Counted from the stretch's first letter, positions 1 to 9,608 are shown. The stretch is DNA of 64,000 nucleotides from JAXGMV01 sp040772085 (GCA_040772085.1 JAXGYU010000001.1:62001-126000); one strand, 5' to 3'. Notes: a model not told the origin generated them from the letters alone. Numbers and translations are program-made.

Positions 1-48
1 ATGGACCTTCAACTCTAATTCTTCGAAGGGGATGGATTTGTACGTCAT
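1..48 (-). CDS. Unidentified protein, N-terminal 16 residues only
   Basis: An ATG at 48 (reading leftwards) preceded seven bases upstream by a GAGGAG ribosome-binding site (complement of 54-59) opens a frame that runs off the left edge: MTYKSIPFEELELKVH. The good Shine-Dalgarno and the open frame support a real gene start, but 16 residues are too few to assign a family. It lies downstream of two MFS genes on the same strand and may be the last gene of that run. Confidence 0.5.
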   Translation of the reverse strand, partial: MTYKSIPFEELELKVH

Positions 49-101
49 GGCAACTCCTCGGTGTTTTTCTTAATTGTACAGGCGCTCAGGAATGACGCCG
101 T

Positions 102-1328
102 TTAGTGGACCCTGCCGCTTTCCTTGAGTTTGACATACGCGGGACGCAGCAGGTAGTAGCCGATGGTGCTGACCAGCGCGATTAGGCTGCCGCTGTACCA
201 GATCATGTTGGGTGCGATCCGGTCGTTGATGAAGCCGCCGGTCAGCGGGCCAAGCCCGCGCCCGATGCCCATGCTGAGATTGAAGGCGCTCATGTACCTG
301 CCGCGCATATCCGGCGGCGCGATATTCGCCACCAGCGTGGACGATGTTGGCGCCAGCAGCAGCTCGCCGAAGGTGCAGATCAGCATGCTGAGCAGGAAGT
401 GCTCGATGCGGCTGCCGAAGGCAACGCTCAGGAAGCCGGCTGTGTAGAACAGACCGGCGACGGTCAGGATCGGCATGATGTCAAAACGCTTGACTTTGGA
501 GGAGACAAAATATTGCAGCAGCACGATGGTGAGCCCGTTGGTCAGCATCAGCAAACCGACCTGACTCTCCGGTATGGAAAAGTTCTCCTTGGCATAGACG
601 GGCAGCAAGCCGAATAACATCGAAGTCGGGATTTTGATCAGCGTGAAGACCACCAGGAATTTGACGAAGAAACTGTCTTTGAAAACCGGACCCAGCGCCG
701 AGATGCCGCGCGGTCGGACTGCCAGGCTGGCAGGCATGTCTTCCTGCGGTTTGGTTTCCTTCATGAAGAACGCCACCATCAGACAAATGCTGAGGATGCT
801 GGCCGCGGTGAGCATGAAGCTCAGGTTGTAGGAACGGCTGGCAATCAGACCGCCGATGGTCGGCCCCAGCGCGAAGCCAAGATTGTTCATCACCCGGACG
901 ATCGAATACGCGTCCAGGCGTTGGTTGCCGGGCACCAGATCCGCCACCATGGAATCCGCGCCGATCTGGAACATGGGCGTGAACGTGCCGCGGATGATCA
1001 TCAGCACGGCGAACGCCCAGTAGGAATCCGCCTGACCCATGAAAAGGTATGCCAGTCCGTTGACCGCCGACCCGATCACCATCATCCACTTGCGTCCGAC
1101 CGAATCGATCAGCGGGCCGGCAAACAGCGAGGAGATCAGCACCATCGCCGCGTCCATCGTGATCAACGTGGTGATGGTCGAGAGCGGCAGGTCAAGCTTG
1201 GCGCGCAGGTAAATTGTCAGGAATGGAAAAATGAGGCTGACGCCGAGTGAATTGACCAGGGTGCCAGCCACAAGAAGCCAGAATTGTTTCGGATAACGCA
1301 GATAGATTTGTTTCAGTCGTGATGCCAT
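102..1328 (-). CDS. MFS transporter (drug/efflux type)
   Basis: A 408-residue membrane protein with about 12 hydrophobic segments and the major facilitator signature between helices 2 and 3 (GPLIDSVGRKWMM, about residues 71-83), so a proton-driven secondary transporter of the inner membrane. Substrate unknown; the fold resembles multidrug/MdtG-like exporters. It lies 26 bp downstream of a paralogous MFS gene on the same strand: both begin with a short basic N terminus followed by SYPSQFW or RYPKQFW, which points to tandem duplication. No convincing Shine-Dalgarno precedes the ATG, so translation may depend on coupling to the upstream gene. The two proteins could also work as a pair; nothing in the sequence shows this. 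Confidence 0.85.
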   Translation of the reverse strand: MASRLKQIYLRYPKQFWLLVAGTLVNSLGVSLIFPFLTIYLRAKLDLPLSTITTLITMDAAMVLISSLFAGPLIDSVGRKWMMVIGSAVNGLAYLFMGQADSYWAFAVLMIIRGTFTPMFQIGADSMVADLVPGNQRLDAYSIVRVMNNLGFALGPTIGGLIASRSYNLSFMLTAASILSICLMVAFFMKETKPQEDMPASLAVRPRGISALGPVFKDSFFVKFLVVFTLIKIPTSMLFGLLPVYAKENFSIPESQVGLLMLTNGLTIVLLQYFVSSKVKRFDIMPILTVAGLFYTAGFLSVAFGSRIEHFLLSMLICTFGELLLAPTSSTLVANIAPPDMRGRYMSAFNLSMGIGRGLGPLTGGFINDRIAPNMIWYSGSLIALVSTIGYYLLRPAYVKLKESGRVH

Positions 1329-1354
1329 AGAAAATTAAACCAGCCAGACCAATT

Positions 1355-2596
1355 TTACACCGCCCGGCCGGGTTTGGATTTCTGCGCCTGACTCAGCAGC
1401 AGCAAACCGATGCTGCCGATTCCCGCCAGCAGCGCGCCGCCATACCAGATTGCCTTCGGGAAGAAGATATCGCTCAGCAGGCCGCCCATAAGCGGCGAGA
1501 ATCCGCGTGAGAGGCCGAACGCCAGGGAATAAAATCCGAGATAGCGGGCGCGCATGTGGAAAGGCGCGATGCGTGCCACCTCGTTGATGGCGGTCGGCAG
1601 GAAAATTAACTCCGCGACAGTGGCGATAATGATACTGATCGTGAAGTGCAGGAAGGTGCTGCCCCAGGCGATCGAGAGCACGCCGATTGAATAAAGAAGC
1701 CCGCCCAGCGCAAGCATTCGTAAGGCATTGTGCCGTTTGGTCAATCTGGTGACTGTGAACTGGAAAGCCACACCCATGGTGGCGTTGATCGCCATCAGCA
1801 ACCCGTACTGGGTTTCGCTGATGCCGGCATTCTCTTTCAGGTAAACTGACATGATGCTGAACAACAGCATGGATGCCATCTTGACCAGCAGGTCACTGGT
1901 GAAGAATGCCATGAAGAAACCGTCTTTGACGATCTTGCCGATGCTGCCGCTGCCCGCACCCTTCGGATGCTCCGATGGCGTTTCACCGGGATGAGCCTGT
2001 CGCAGGTTCAGACTCTCACGCAAAGCCTTGGCCGCATACACCGCGATAAGCAGAAGCAGCACGCCGGCGAGGATAAAATCAATCGAGTAGGATATGGCTA
2101 CCAGGATGCCGCCCAGGATTGGTCCGAGCGCGAAGCCGACGTTCGCGCCGACGCGCAGCATCGCGTAAGCGTCAACGCGCTGATCCTCGCGAATCAGGTC
2201 GGCAATCATCGTCTCGGCGGCCATGCGGAACAGGGGATTGACGATCCCGCGGCCGAATGCCAGCAGGCCAAGCAGCACGGGCTCATGTACGAGCACCATG
2301 CCAATGATCAGCAAACCGTGAACGGCTAGCGAGCCAACGCCGATCCACTTGCGCCCGTGCTTGTCCATCAAAGAGGAGAGCGCGTAAGCTGAGGCGATGG
2401 TCCCCATTGATTCGATCGCCAGGAAACTGGTCGCCACCGTCAGGCTCGCGCCGAGCTTCTCGCGGAAGAATATCGCGAGGAAGGGCCAGACAAAACTGAC
2501 CGCCGTACTGCTGGCGATCAGAATAAGCAGGATGACCCAGAACTGGCTGGGGTAGCTGTCTTTGAGGGCGTTGAAGCGGCGGGCAGCGACGGTCAT
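1355..2596 (-). CDS. MFS transporter, paralogue of the adjacent gene
   Basis: A 413-residue, roughly 12-helix major facilitator with the loop 2-3 motif SLMDKHGRKWIGV and strong similarity in layout to the next gene downstream, including RVDAYAMLRV and GFALGPILGG, which match RLDAYSIVRV and GFALGPTIGG there. A loop rich in Glu, His, Pro and Gly near residues 200-215 separates the two six-helix halves. The ATG lies nine bases after the stop of the threonine aldolase gene, so the three are probably one transcript. The bases upstream of the start (CCCCTCTCC) contain no Shine-Dalgarno. Substrate cannot be inferred. Confidence 0.85.
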   Translation of the reverse strand: MTVAARRFNALKDSYPSQFWVILLILIASSTAVSFVWPFLAIFFREKLGASLTVATSFLAIESMGTIASAYALSSLMDKHGRKWIGVGSLAVHGLLIIGMVLVHEPVLLGLLAFGRGIVNPLFRMAAETMIADLIREDQRVDAYAMLRVGANVGFALGPILGGILVAISYSIDFILAGVLLLLIAVYAAKALRESLNLRQAHPGETPSEHPKGAGSGSIGKIVKDGFFMAFFTSDLLVKMASMLLFSIMSVYLKENAGISETQYGLLMAINATMGVAFQFTVTRLTKRHNALRMLALGGLLYSIGVLSIAWGSTFLHFTISIIIATVAELIFLPTAINEVARIAPFHMRARYLGFYSLAFGLSRGFSPLMGGLLSDIFFPKAIWYGGALLAGIGSIGLLLLSQAQKSKPGRAV

Positions 2597-2605
2597 GGAG
2601 AGGGG

Positions 2606-3652
2606 TTAGAGCGCGCTCATGATATTTTTCAGCACCGCCAGCGCCTGCTCGACATCTGCGTCGCTGATGTAGTAATGGGTGGCAAAGCGAATGCGGCGTT
2701 CGCCCGAGACCAGGCACAGGACGCCATTGTCCTTCAGCCTGTCCACAAGCTGAACCGCGTCCAGCGGGATGCCTTCATCAATGTTAAAGTAAACCATGTT
2801 GGTCGGCGGAGGGTTGTAGGAGGTGATCGTCAGCCCCGGGATTGTCTCCAGTCCCGCGGCGAGCGTTTTCATGCGGCGGTGATCCTCTGCCAGCCGGTCG
2901 ATATTCTCGTCCAGCGCCACGATGCCCGCGGCTGCCAGGATGCCGATCTGGCGCATGCCGCCGAGCTGCTTGCGGGCGCGGCGGGCTTTGTGGATGAACG
3001 CGCCTGTACCGCAGAGCATCGATCCCGCGGGCGCACATAGCCCTTTGCTGAGGCAGAATGTAACGGAATCTGCCGGCGCGACCAGCTCGCGCGCGGGCAC
3101 ACCTTGCGCCACAGCGGCGTTGAAAAGCCGTGCGCCATCGATATGCAGTCTGAGACCCAGCTCTCGCGCCAGCGCGCCAACCGAAGCGGTGTATTCAACG
3201 CTGAGGCGTACCGCGCCCATCTCGAGCATGGTATTTTCCAGCGCCACCATGCGGGTCACCGTAAAGTGGATATCCTCTTCATGAAATGCCGCGCGGATAT
3301 CCTCCAGACGCAAGGTGCCATCCTTCTGATTGGGGATGGTGTGCGGTGAGACGCCCGCCAGAGCTGAGATGCCGCCCTGTTCGTCCCAGAAGATATGGCA
3401 ATTGCTGCCGATGATGGCTTCCTCGCTCCTGGCGCAATGTGACATGATGGCAATCAGGTTGCCCATGGTGCCGGAAGGTACAAAAAGAGCCGCTTCCTTG
3501 CCCAGCAGTTCAGCGGCTTTCTTCTCCAGCGCGTTGACTGTCGGGTCATCGCCATACACATCATCGCCCACTTTGGCGTGGCTCATGGCCTCCCACATGC
3601 TGGGCGTGGGCTGGGTGGTTGTATCCGAGCGCATATCGATGATGTGATTCAT
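2606..3652 (-). CDS. ltaE: Low-specificity L-threonine aldolase
   Basis: PLP-dependent cleavage of L-threonine or L-allo-threonine to glycine and acetaldehyde. The 348-residue length is normal for the family. Visible signatures: IDMRSDTTTQPT at the N terminus, GDDVYGDDPTVNALE (29-43), the cofactor-site HIDGAR (170-175) and the Schiff-base lysine K203 in FCLSKGLCAPAGS. A GAGGAGAGG ribosome-binding site lies seven bases before the ATG. It heads the run with two MFS genes downstream. Beta-eliminating lyases and tyrosine phenol-lyase share the fold, but the N-terminal motif favours threonine aldolase. Confidence 0.93.
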   Translation of the reverse strand: MNHIIDMRSDTTTQPTPSMWEAMSHAKVGDDVYGDDPTVNALEKKAAELLGKEAALFVPSGTMGNLIAIMSHCARSEEAIIGSNCHIFWDEQGGISALAGVSPHTIPNQKDGTLRLEDIRAAFHEEDIHFTVTRMVALENTMLEMGAVRLSVEYTASVGALARELGLRLHIDGARLFNAAVAQGVPARELVAPADSVTFCLSKGLCAPAGSMLCGTGAFIHKARRARKQLGGMRQIGILAAAGIVALDENIDRLAEDHRRMKTLAAGLETIPGLTITSYNPPPTNMVYFNIDEGIPLDAVQLVDRLKDNGVLCLVSGERRIRFATHYYISDADVEQALAVLKNIMSAL

Positions 3653-3678
3653 GGCAAACCTCTCCTCAAAACGCTTGA

Positions 3679-4572
3679 TTATATTCCTCTTACCGCCTGC
3701 GAAGACGAGAAGGCGGGGAAATCGCCGAGCGGCATGAAGACCGCGCCGGCGATGGTCGGTCCAGCCAGCGCGCCGAGCACTGGATTGACGAAAAAGTCAG
3801 GCTGCCACTCACACGGATAGACCTTGCTGATCAGCTCACGCAGCATGGCGGAACTCTCAGGCTCATTGGTGTGCCCGCATTGTACCTTCAGCGGGGTGCC
3901 AGGCTCGTGACAGGTTTTCATAAAGTTGACCAGCGCCTGGAGTGATTGCTTGAAGGTCGCGGAAAGCCCGATCTGCTCCAGTTTGCCAGTCCCGTGATCC
4001 ATCAGGATTTGCGGTTTGATCTTGAGCGCCGCGCCAATCAGCCCTTTCATATGGTTGATCCGTCCGCTGTGCTGCAGGTAGCGCAGCTCCTTGAGCGTAA
4101 AGATCATCCGGCTGCGGCTGCGCAGTTGTTCCAGCATCGCGATGATCTCACTCAGCGGCCAGTTTTCGAGGGCAGCTCTGGCGGCCGACTCGACCTGCCA
4201 GCCCTGCATCACAGAAAAGGCATGCGAGTCAAAGATTGTGATATTCGCGCCGGTGACATGCCTGGCAGCCTCCTGAAATGCCTTGAGCGTGCCGCTCAAC
4301 TCGCCGGAGACGCTGATGATCAGCAGGTCGGGGTCAATCGCTTTAGCTTTATTGAGGAGCTCATACGCTTTCCCCAGGGAGGGCATGGAGGTCGTCGGAT
4401 ACTCGGAGCTGGCTGCCATCAGCGGATAGAGTTCATGCGCCTGGATATCGACGCCATTGCGGTAGGACTTGCCTTCGAAATGAATCCACTGCGGCAGGAT
4501 ATGAATGTTGAGCGCCTGCAGTTCAGCAGGAGAAAGAGTCGTATCAAACGCGCTGTCAGTAACAATTTGCAC
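3679..4572 (-). CDS. DegV family fatty-acid-binding protein
   Basis: The start is GTG, chosen because it places the characteristic MQIVTDSAFD at the N terminus, as in DegV proteins. The 297 residues contain the lipid-head-group motif ISVSGELSGTLKAF (about 104-117) and a conserved C-terminal region with CGHTNEPE. Characterised relatives (FakB) bind a fatty acid and present it to the kinase FakA for phosphorylation and entry into phospholipid synthesis. No fakA is present nearby. It lies 26 bp upstream of the threonine aldolase gene on the same strand and may be its leading gene. Confidence 0.9.
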   Translation of the reverse strand: MQIVTDSAFDTTLSPAELQALNIHILPQWIHFEGKSYRNGVDIQAHELYPLMAASSEYPTTSMPSLGKAYELLNKAKAIDPDLLIISVSGELSGTLKAFQEAARHVTGANITIFDSHAFSVMQGWQVESAARAALENWPLSEIIAMLEQLRSRSRMIFTLKELRYLQHSGRINHMKGLIGAALKIKPQILMDHGTGKLEQIGLSATFKQSLQALVNFMKTCHEPGTPLKVQCGHTNEPESSAMLRELISKVYPCEWQPDFFVNPVLGALAGPTIAGAVFMPLGDFPAFSSSQAVRGI

Positions 4573-4613
4573 AATACACCGGATGTTTCATAACGCGGGC
4601 GCGAGCCCGCGGA

Positions 4614-5432
4614 CTAACCTAGAGCGACGTCGAGGATCATCATCACAGCGAAGCCGAGCATGGCGCCGATGGTTGCCAGCTCCGAGTAAGCATGTTCGCC
4701 GCGCTGTGCTTCGGGTATCAATTCTTCCACGACGACGTAAATCATGGCGCCCGCCGCGAAGCTGAGCGCGTAGGGCAGAATGGGCTGCATGGCAATGACC
4801 AGATACGCGCCTAATACACCAGCAATCGGTTCCACCAGACCGGAGAACTGCCCATACAGGAAGCTTTTCGTTCGGGAAAAGCCTTCCGCGCGCAACGGCA
4901 TGGCAACTGCCATACCTTCGGGCAGGTTCTGGATGCCGATGCCAAGCGCTAAAGCAACCGCTCCGGCAAGCGAGGCGCTGGGAATCCCCGCCGCGACACC
5001 GCCGAATGCCACACCCACCGCCAGCCCCTCGGGGAAGTTATGGAGTGTGATTGCCAGCACCATCAGGATGCTGCGCTGCAGATTCGTCTTGATCCCTTCC
5101 GGTTTACTGTTCCCGAGATCAAGGTGCATATGAGGCAGCAGCTTGTCGACGATGAAGAGGAAAACGCCGCCCATCAGGAAACCAACGGACGCGGGCACCC
5201 ACGCCGGTGAAGGTCCATCTTCTGCCATCTCGATCGCCGGCGCCAGCAGGGACCAGAAGGAGGCGGCAATCATCACGCCTGAAGCCAGACCCATGGTCAG
5301 GCTCATCATCTTATGCGAATAAGTGCGGAAGAAGAACACACCCGCGGCGCCCAGCGCGGTCATAAACCAGGTAAATAATGTCGCAAACAGGGCTTGTACG
5401 ACAGGTGGGTATCCAGCAATGAAATCCAGCAT
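4614..5432 (-). CDS. ZIP family divalent metal transporter
   Basis: About eight membrane helices in 272 residues, with both ZIP metal-site signatures: HNFPEGLAVGVAFGG in helix 4 and QNLPEGMAVAMPLR in helix 5, plus an acidic VEELIPEA segment in a later helix. This is the GufA-like branch; substrates of relatives are zinc and other divalent metals, moved into the cytoplasm. ATG at 5432 is preferred to an in-frame TTG one codon earlier because GGAG lies five bases upstream of it. A GC-rich hairpin (4595-4610) without a U tract separates it from the DegV gene downstream. Confidence 0.9.
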   Translation of the reverse strand: MLDFIAGYPPVVQALFATLFTWFMTALGAAGVFFFRTYSHKMMSLTMGLASGVMIAASFWSLLAPAIEMAEDGPSPAWVPASVGFLMGGVFLFIVDKLLPHMHLDLGNSKPEGIKTNLQRSILMVLAITLHNFPEGLAVGVAFGGVAAGIPSASLAGAVALALGIGIQNLPEGMAVAMPLRAEGFSRTKSFLYGQFSGLVEPIAGVLGAYLVIAMQPILPYALSFAAGAMIYVVVEELIPEAQRGEHAYSELATIGAMLGFAVMMILDVALG

Positions 5433-5543
5433 CAAAACTCCGCGAAGTCAGGAATGATAATCCATCTTATTCTCTCATTAAATCAGAAAACATGTTTGTG
5501 TGCGATCATGGGCGCTGCTGCCCAGCATGGCGACCGGTAATGA

Positions 5544-5549
5544 TATAAT
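5544..5549 (+). promoter_or_regulatory. -10 box of tRNA-Gly
   Basis: A perfect TATAAT ends 11 bases before the first base of the mature tRNA. The -35 region at the usual spacing is poor. Confidence 0.5.
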
Positions 5550-5560
5550 TTTGTCCTGAC

Positions 5561-5632
5561 GCGGGCGTCGCCAAGTGGTAAGGCATCAGCCTTCCAAGCT
5601 GATATTCGCCGGTTCGAATCCGGTCGCCCGCT
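5561..5632 (+). tRNA. tRNA-Gly (anticodon TCC)
   Basis: The acceptor stem GCGGGCG (5561-5567) pairs perfectly with CGCCCGC (5625-5631), followed by discriminator T. The anticodon arm TCAGC/GCTGA encloses CTTCCAA, giving anticodon TCC (5593-5595). The T arm contains GGTTCGAATCC. The 3' CCA is not encoded (CTT follows), so it must be added by a nucleotidyltransferase. Confidence 0.95.
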
Positions 5633-5699
5633 CTTTTCATTTAACGCTGAGTTCAATATTGATTACACTTAACCCTAGTTTCTGGATTCTGGAGGCCTG

Positions 5700-7553
5700 A
5701 TGCGCGATAACACATTTATTGACCAATTGTTGAAGACCCCTGAAGTACGCGGCGCTTTCATCTCGCCGGACGGGAAATGGATCGCTTTCAACTGGCTGCG
5801 AAAAAATGAGAATACCGACGTTTTTGTTGTCGCGCTGGAAGGCAAATCACAGCCGATCGCGCTGACCCATACGCCTGACGCGACCAGTTTTGTCAATTGG
5901 GCGCCTGATTCAAAATCAGTCCTCGTCGCGGAGGATAAGGACGGCGATGAGTTCGCCCAGATCTATCGCGTCGCCCTTGATGCCCCGCTGACCATGGTGT
6001 CGCTGACCGGCGACAACCCGGGTTACTTCCCGCGCGGCGGCAGCCTGGTCAATGATGGTAAGGGTCTGGTGTTCGGCGCGAATTATGACTTCGCCGGCGA
6101 AGAGGTGATCGAAGAAACCTGCGTCTATTTGCGCGACCTGGTGACAGGCGGCATCCGACTGCTTGCCCATCCTGAGAAGCCGCGCACCTACACAATCGCT
6201 GCCAATCTCCAGGGCACTATGGTCCTGTATGATGTCAAGGGCAAACACCCCGCCGGGGTTGTCTTCCGCCTGCTCGATCTGGTGAGCGGTACGGATATCG
6301 AATGGCTCAATTTTGGTGATGACAAAAAATGCTGGGCTTACTGGATGCCTGACGGTGAGCGCGTCGCCATTCTGACCGAATCGAAGGACGGACGCGCGCA
6401 GGATCACCTGAGTGTTGGCATTGCCACAGCCGGAAGCAGCGACATCACCTGGCTGGTAGATGACCCCGCCAGGCAGATCGAGTCCATCCGCGTGACGCCG
6501 GAAGGCGAGCTGGTGCTGATGGAGACCGATAATGCCAGAGTGCGCTCATCTGTGCTGGACCCTGTGACGGGGAAAGAACAACGCTTTCAGATCGAGCGAG
6601 GTAACCTGATGGTGCATGGCAGGGCAGGCGCCGGCCACTGGGTGGTCACTTACTACTCCTCGACTCATCCGCGTGATCTGGTGCGTATCCGGCTTGAGGG
6701 TGAGCAGGTGGTCGATATGACCTCCTACACCAATAGCTGGGCGCTGACTGACCTGCCGCTGCATGAGCTGGCCGCGGCTGAGCCGTATTCCTGGCAGTCA
6801 TCCGATGGCATGACCATTCATGGCTGGCTTTACCGCTCGAAGGCGGGCAGCAAGGCGGCTATCCTCTACATTCACGGCGGACCGACATCACACACCGAGG
6901 ACGCCATCAACAATCAGGTTCAGGCGTTTGTCCGGGCTGGCTTCAACGTGCTGGATGTCAATTACCGTGGTAGCACCGGGCATGGTCTGGCGTACCGCGA
7001 GGCGATCAAAGTGGACGGCTGGGGCGGTCATGAACAGGATGACATTGCTGCCGGCGCGCAATCGCTGATTGACGCCGGACTGGCGGAGCCGGGCAGGGTG
7101 GGCGTGACCGGCACCTCCTATGGCGGTTACTCGTCCTGGTGCCAGATCACCCATACACCGGTCAAGGTGATCGCGGCAGCGGTGCCGATTTGCGGCATGA
7201 CCGATCTGGTGGTCGATTATGAGACCACGCGGCCGGATCTGCGCCCATACAGCGCCGAGATGCTGGGCGGCACGCCGGCTGAGCTGCCGGAGAAGTATTA
7301 CCAGCGCTCGCCGATCAATTACACGCAGAATATCCACGGTCAATTGCTGATCGTGCAAGGCGCGCGGGATCCCAACGTGACGCCGAAGAACGTGGATGAA
7401 GTCGTCCGCAAACTGGACGCGCAGGGCAAGCGCTATGAGCTGCTGGTCTTCGATGACGAAGGTCATGGCATTGGCAAGCCAGCCAACCAGAAGGTGTTGA
7501 TCTCAAGGATGATCGCGTTCTTCACTGACGCGCTAATGAAACAGGAGGACTGA
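5700..7553 (+). CDS. S9 family serine peptidase (prolyl oligopeptidase family)
   Basis: A two-domain protein of 617 residues: an N-terminal beta-propeller (about 15-340, with SPDGKWIAF and WAPDSKSVLV repeats) and a C-terminal alpha/beta hydrolase domain. The catalytic triad is visible: Ser473 in GTSYGGY, Asp557 in QGARDPNVTP and His589 in DDEGHGIG. The oxyanion segment YIHGGPTSHTED is present. Relatives cleave short peptides or release N-acylated or dipeptide N termini. No signal peptide, so cytoplasmic. GGAGG (5691-5695) sits four bases before the ATG. The next gene begins on the last base of its stop codon, so the S41 peptidase is probably co-translated. Confidence 0.93.
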   Translation: MRDNTFIDQLLKTPEVRGAFISPDGKWIAFNWLRKNENTDVFVVALEGKSQPIALTHTPDATSFVNWAPDSKSVLVAEDKDGDEFAQIYRVALDAPLTMVSLTGDNPGYFPRGGSLVNDGKGLVFGANYDFAGEEVIEETCVYLRDLVTGGIRLLAHPEKPRTYTIAANLQGTMVLYDVKGKHPAGVVFRLLDLVSGTDIEWLNFGDDKKCWAYWMPDGERVAILTESKDGRAQDHLSVGIATAGSSDITWLVDDPARQIESIRVTPEGELVLMETDNARVRSSVLDPVTGKEQRFQIERGNLMVHGRAGAGHWVVTYYSSTHPRDLVRIRLEGEQVVDMTSYTNSWALTDLPLHELAAAEPYSWQSSDGMTIHGWLYRSKAGSKAAILYIHGGPTSHTEDAINNQVQAFVRAGFNVLDVNYRGSTGHGLAYREAIKVDGWGGHEQDDIAAGAQSLIDAGLAEPGRVGVTGTSYGGYSSWCQITHTPVKVIAAAVPICGMTDLVVDYETTRPDLRPYSAEMLGGTPAELPEKYYQRSPINYTQNIHGQLLIVQGARDPNVTPKNVDEVVRKLDAQGKRYELLVFDDEGHGIGKPANQKVLISRMIAFFTDALMKQED

Positions 7554-9607
7554 TGAACAAGGGGAAAATCATTCTCGTCGTAACGATAATCTTGTTGCTG
7601 ATCGGATCAGCTTGTACGCTGCCGGCGTTACCCAGCTTGCCGCGGCTTTCAAAGACCGCAACAGCCGTTCCGGCGGCATCGCAGGCGGCGCCTACACAGC
7701 AGCCGACGATCGTACCATCCGCGCATGATCCTTCGCAGGGCTTGGTGCTCGTGACCGGTGATTTCACTTACAGCAACGATTTTTATCCCGAAGGCTATGC
7801 CTACGAGTACGCTGTCGCGTTGATCGACATGACCGGTTTTATCCTGCGCGATGACGAGTGGGTTGTGCCGGTCGAATCGCAGGTGCTGGGTTTTGTGGAC
7901 CTGAATAAAGATACCAACTCAGGCACATATCGTCTCTCCCTGCCGGCGAAACCTGCCGGTACCATGCATGACCTGGACAACAACCAGCAGGCTGACACAG
8001 GGGTGCAAGTCTTCGCTATCGAGTTCAGCCCGAACTGGACGGATGGACCCTTCTACGAAGGTGACGACATCTACATGGGCTGGCCCTCTTATCTGGCGAC
8101 GGTGCTGACCGATTCCGAGAATGACGATGAGGTCATCGGCGGCAGTGTGGTCGTCTGGGCGCCGGATGACAAACAATCCTTCCCCTCCGGGTTTGGCGCT
8201 GACAAGAAATTGTTCACAGCCGATGACCCTGTGATGGCCTTGCCGGCAGGCTACTCGGTGGTGCTGTTGGACAGCGAGCCATTCACCGTCAGAAACCAGC
8301 CTGAGGAGAAACTGGCCTTGCTGGAACCGACCGATGTGGCGGTCAAGGATTTCTCAACCTTGAGCTATACCGAAGCGTTTGACAAGCTGTTTGAGCAGTT
8401 GCGCAAGGAATACGCGTTCAATGGCATTGCCGGCAAGCAGCCGGATTGGGACGCGCTGTACGCCAAGCTGCAGCCTGAGGTTCAGAAGGCTGAAGCGGGG
8501 AACTCGGCCTACGATTACTATCTCGCCCTTCGTGATTTTGCCATGGCGTTTAATGATGGTCACGTCTCGATCGATGGCGGTGACGCGGGACAGGAATATA
8601 TCGGCGGCCACATCATCGGCGGTCTGGGTCTGTCAGCCCGGGAAACAGATGATGGCAAGGTGATCGTCGTCTATCTTCTGCCTGATGGTCCGGCGCAACA
8701 GGCCGGCATCCAGCTTGGCGCGGAGATCACCAGTTTCAACGGCATGCCCATTGCTCAGGCGATCGACCAGAGTGAACCCTTCTCGCCGCAATCTACCGCT
8801 TACGGCATGCGCTACGAGAAGCTGCTGTTCCTCTTCAGAATGGGCATGGATGAGCAGGTTCAGCTTGGGTATATCAATCCCGGCGGGGGTCCGCAGCAAA
8901 CCACATTGACGTCGATCTACGAATTTGACAGCCTGTATGCCACTTACATGGGCGGCGAAATCGACAACATCGTGCTGCCCGTGGAATATCAGGTGCTGCC
9001 TTCGGGCGTGGGGCATATCAAGGTCAATTCCAATTCGGATGATCTGAACCTGACCTATCGTCTCTTCAAGCGCGCGTTGGTCGAATTCGATAGCAATGAG
9101 ATTTCCAGGATCATCATAGATTTGCGCCACAATTTTGGCGGCTCGAGCCTGGGCCTGGCGGGCTTCCTGACTGACCAGGAGATCCCATTGGGTTCGCTGG
9201 AGTATTACAGCGAGCGAACCGGACAATTCGAACCGCGCGGGGATCATAGCCGCGTTCTGCCGAGCAAGGATCAGTTCAGGTTTGACAAGATCGTCCTGCT
9301 GGTAGATCAGTTCTGCTACTCAGCCTGCGAAATTGAAGCGTATGGCTTCAGCCAGGTGCCTGGCGTGGAAGTATTGGGTCAATACCCGACCGCTGGTGTG
9401 GAGGCCGAGACCGCGCGCGGCGACTTCACCATGCCTGCCGGTATTCAGCTCACGGTCCCGACCGGGCGCTTTGTGCTGCCGGATGGCAGTATCTTCCTCG
9501 AGGGCGTGGGCGTCGTACCGGCCGTCAAAATTCCGATTACGGCCGAGATGCTGCTGGCCGAAGGGGATGCCGTGCTGCAATACGCTGACCAGTACATCAG
9601 CCAATGA
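7553..9607 (+). CDS. S41 family peptidase, lipoprotein with PDZ domain
   Basis: The 684-residue protein starts with a lipoprotein signal (hydrophobic 6-17, lipobox IGSAC, lipidated Cys21), then a Thr/Pro/Ala linker and an uncharacterised domain of about 200 residues. A PDZ-like domain follows (about 350-440, GGLGLSARETDDG and GAEITSFNG), then the S41 core with DLRHNFGGSS and the nucleophile Ser590 in FCYSACEIEAYGF. Expected location is the outer face of the cell membrane. Unlike CtpA-type processing proteases, the segment after the nucleophile (GQYPTAGVEAET) lacks the lysine of the usual G-x-x-T-x-G-K stretch, so this is more like the tricorn/non-CtpA branch or has altered catalysis. Confidence 0.88.
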   Translation: MNKGKIILVVTIILLLIGSACTLPALPSLPRLSKTATAVPAASQAAPTQQPTIVPSAHDPSQGLVLVTGDFTYSNDFYPEGYAYEYAVALIDMTGFILRDDEWVVPVESQVLGFVDLNKDTNSGTYRLSLPAKPAGTMHDLDNNQQADTGVQVFAIEFSPNWTDGPFYEGDDIYMGWPSYLATVLTDSENDDEVIGGSVVVWAPDDKQSFPSGFGADKKLFTADDPVMALPAGYSVVLLDSEPFTVRNQPEEKLALLEPTDVAVKDFSTLSYTEAFDKLFEQLRKEYAFNGIAGKQPDWDALYAKLQPEVQKAEAGNSAYDYYLALRDFAMAFNDGHVSIDGGDAGQEYIGGHIIGGLGLSARETDDGKVIVVYLLPDGPAQQAGIQLGAEITSFNGMPIAQAIDQSEPFSPQSTAYGMRYEKLLFLFRMGMDEQVQLGYINPGGGPQQTTLTSIYEFDSLYATYMGGEIDNIVLPVEYQVLPSGVGHIKVNSNSDDLNLTYRLFKRALVEFDSNEISRIIIDLRHNFGGSSLGLAGFLTDQEIPLGSLEYYSERTGQFEPRGDHSRVLPSKDQFRFDKIVLLVDQFCYSACEIEAYGFSQVPGVEVLGQYPTAGVEAETARGDFTMPAGIQLTVPTGRFVLPDGSIFLEGVGVVPAVKIPITAEMLLAEGDAVLQYADQYISQ

Positions 9608-9608
9608 C

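Noticed and set aside
8633..9247. Long open frame antisense to the S41 peptidase
   Set aside because: It lies wholly opposite a well-supported gene, has no family motifs and no ribosome-binding site. Similar antisense frames (15362-16039, 28095-28871, 49451-50347, 60838-61491) are also codon shadows.
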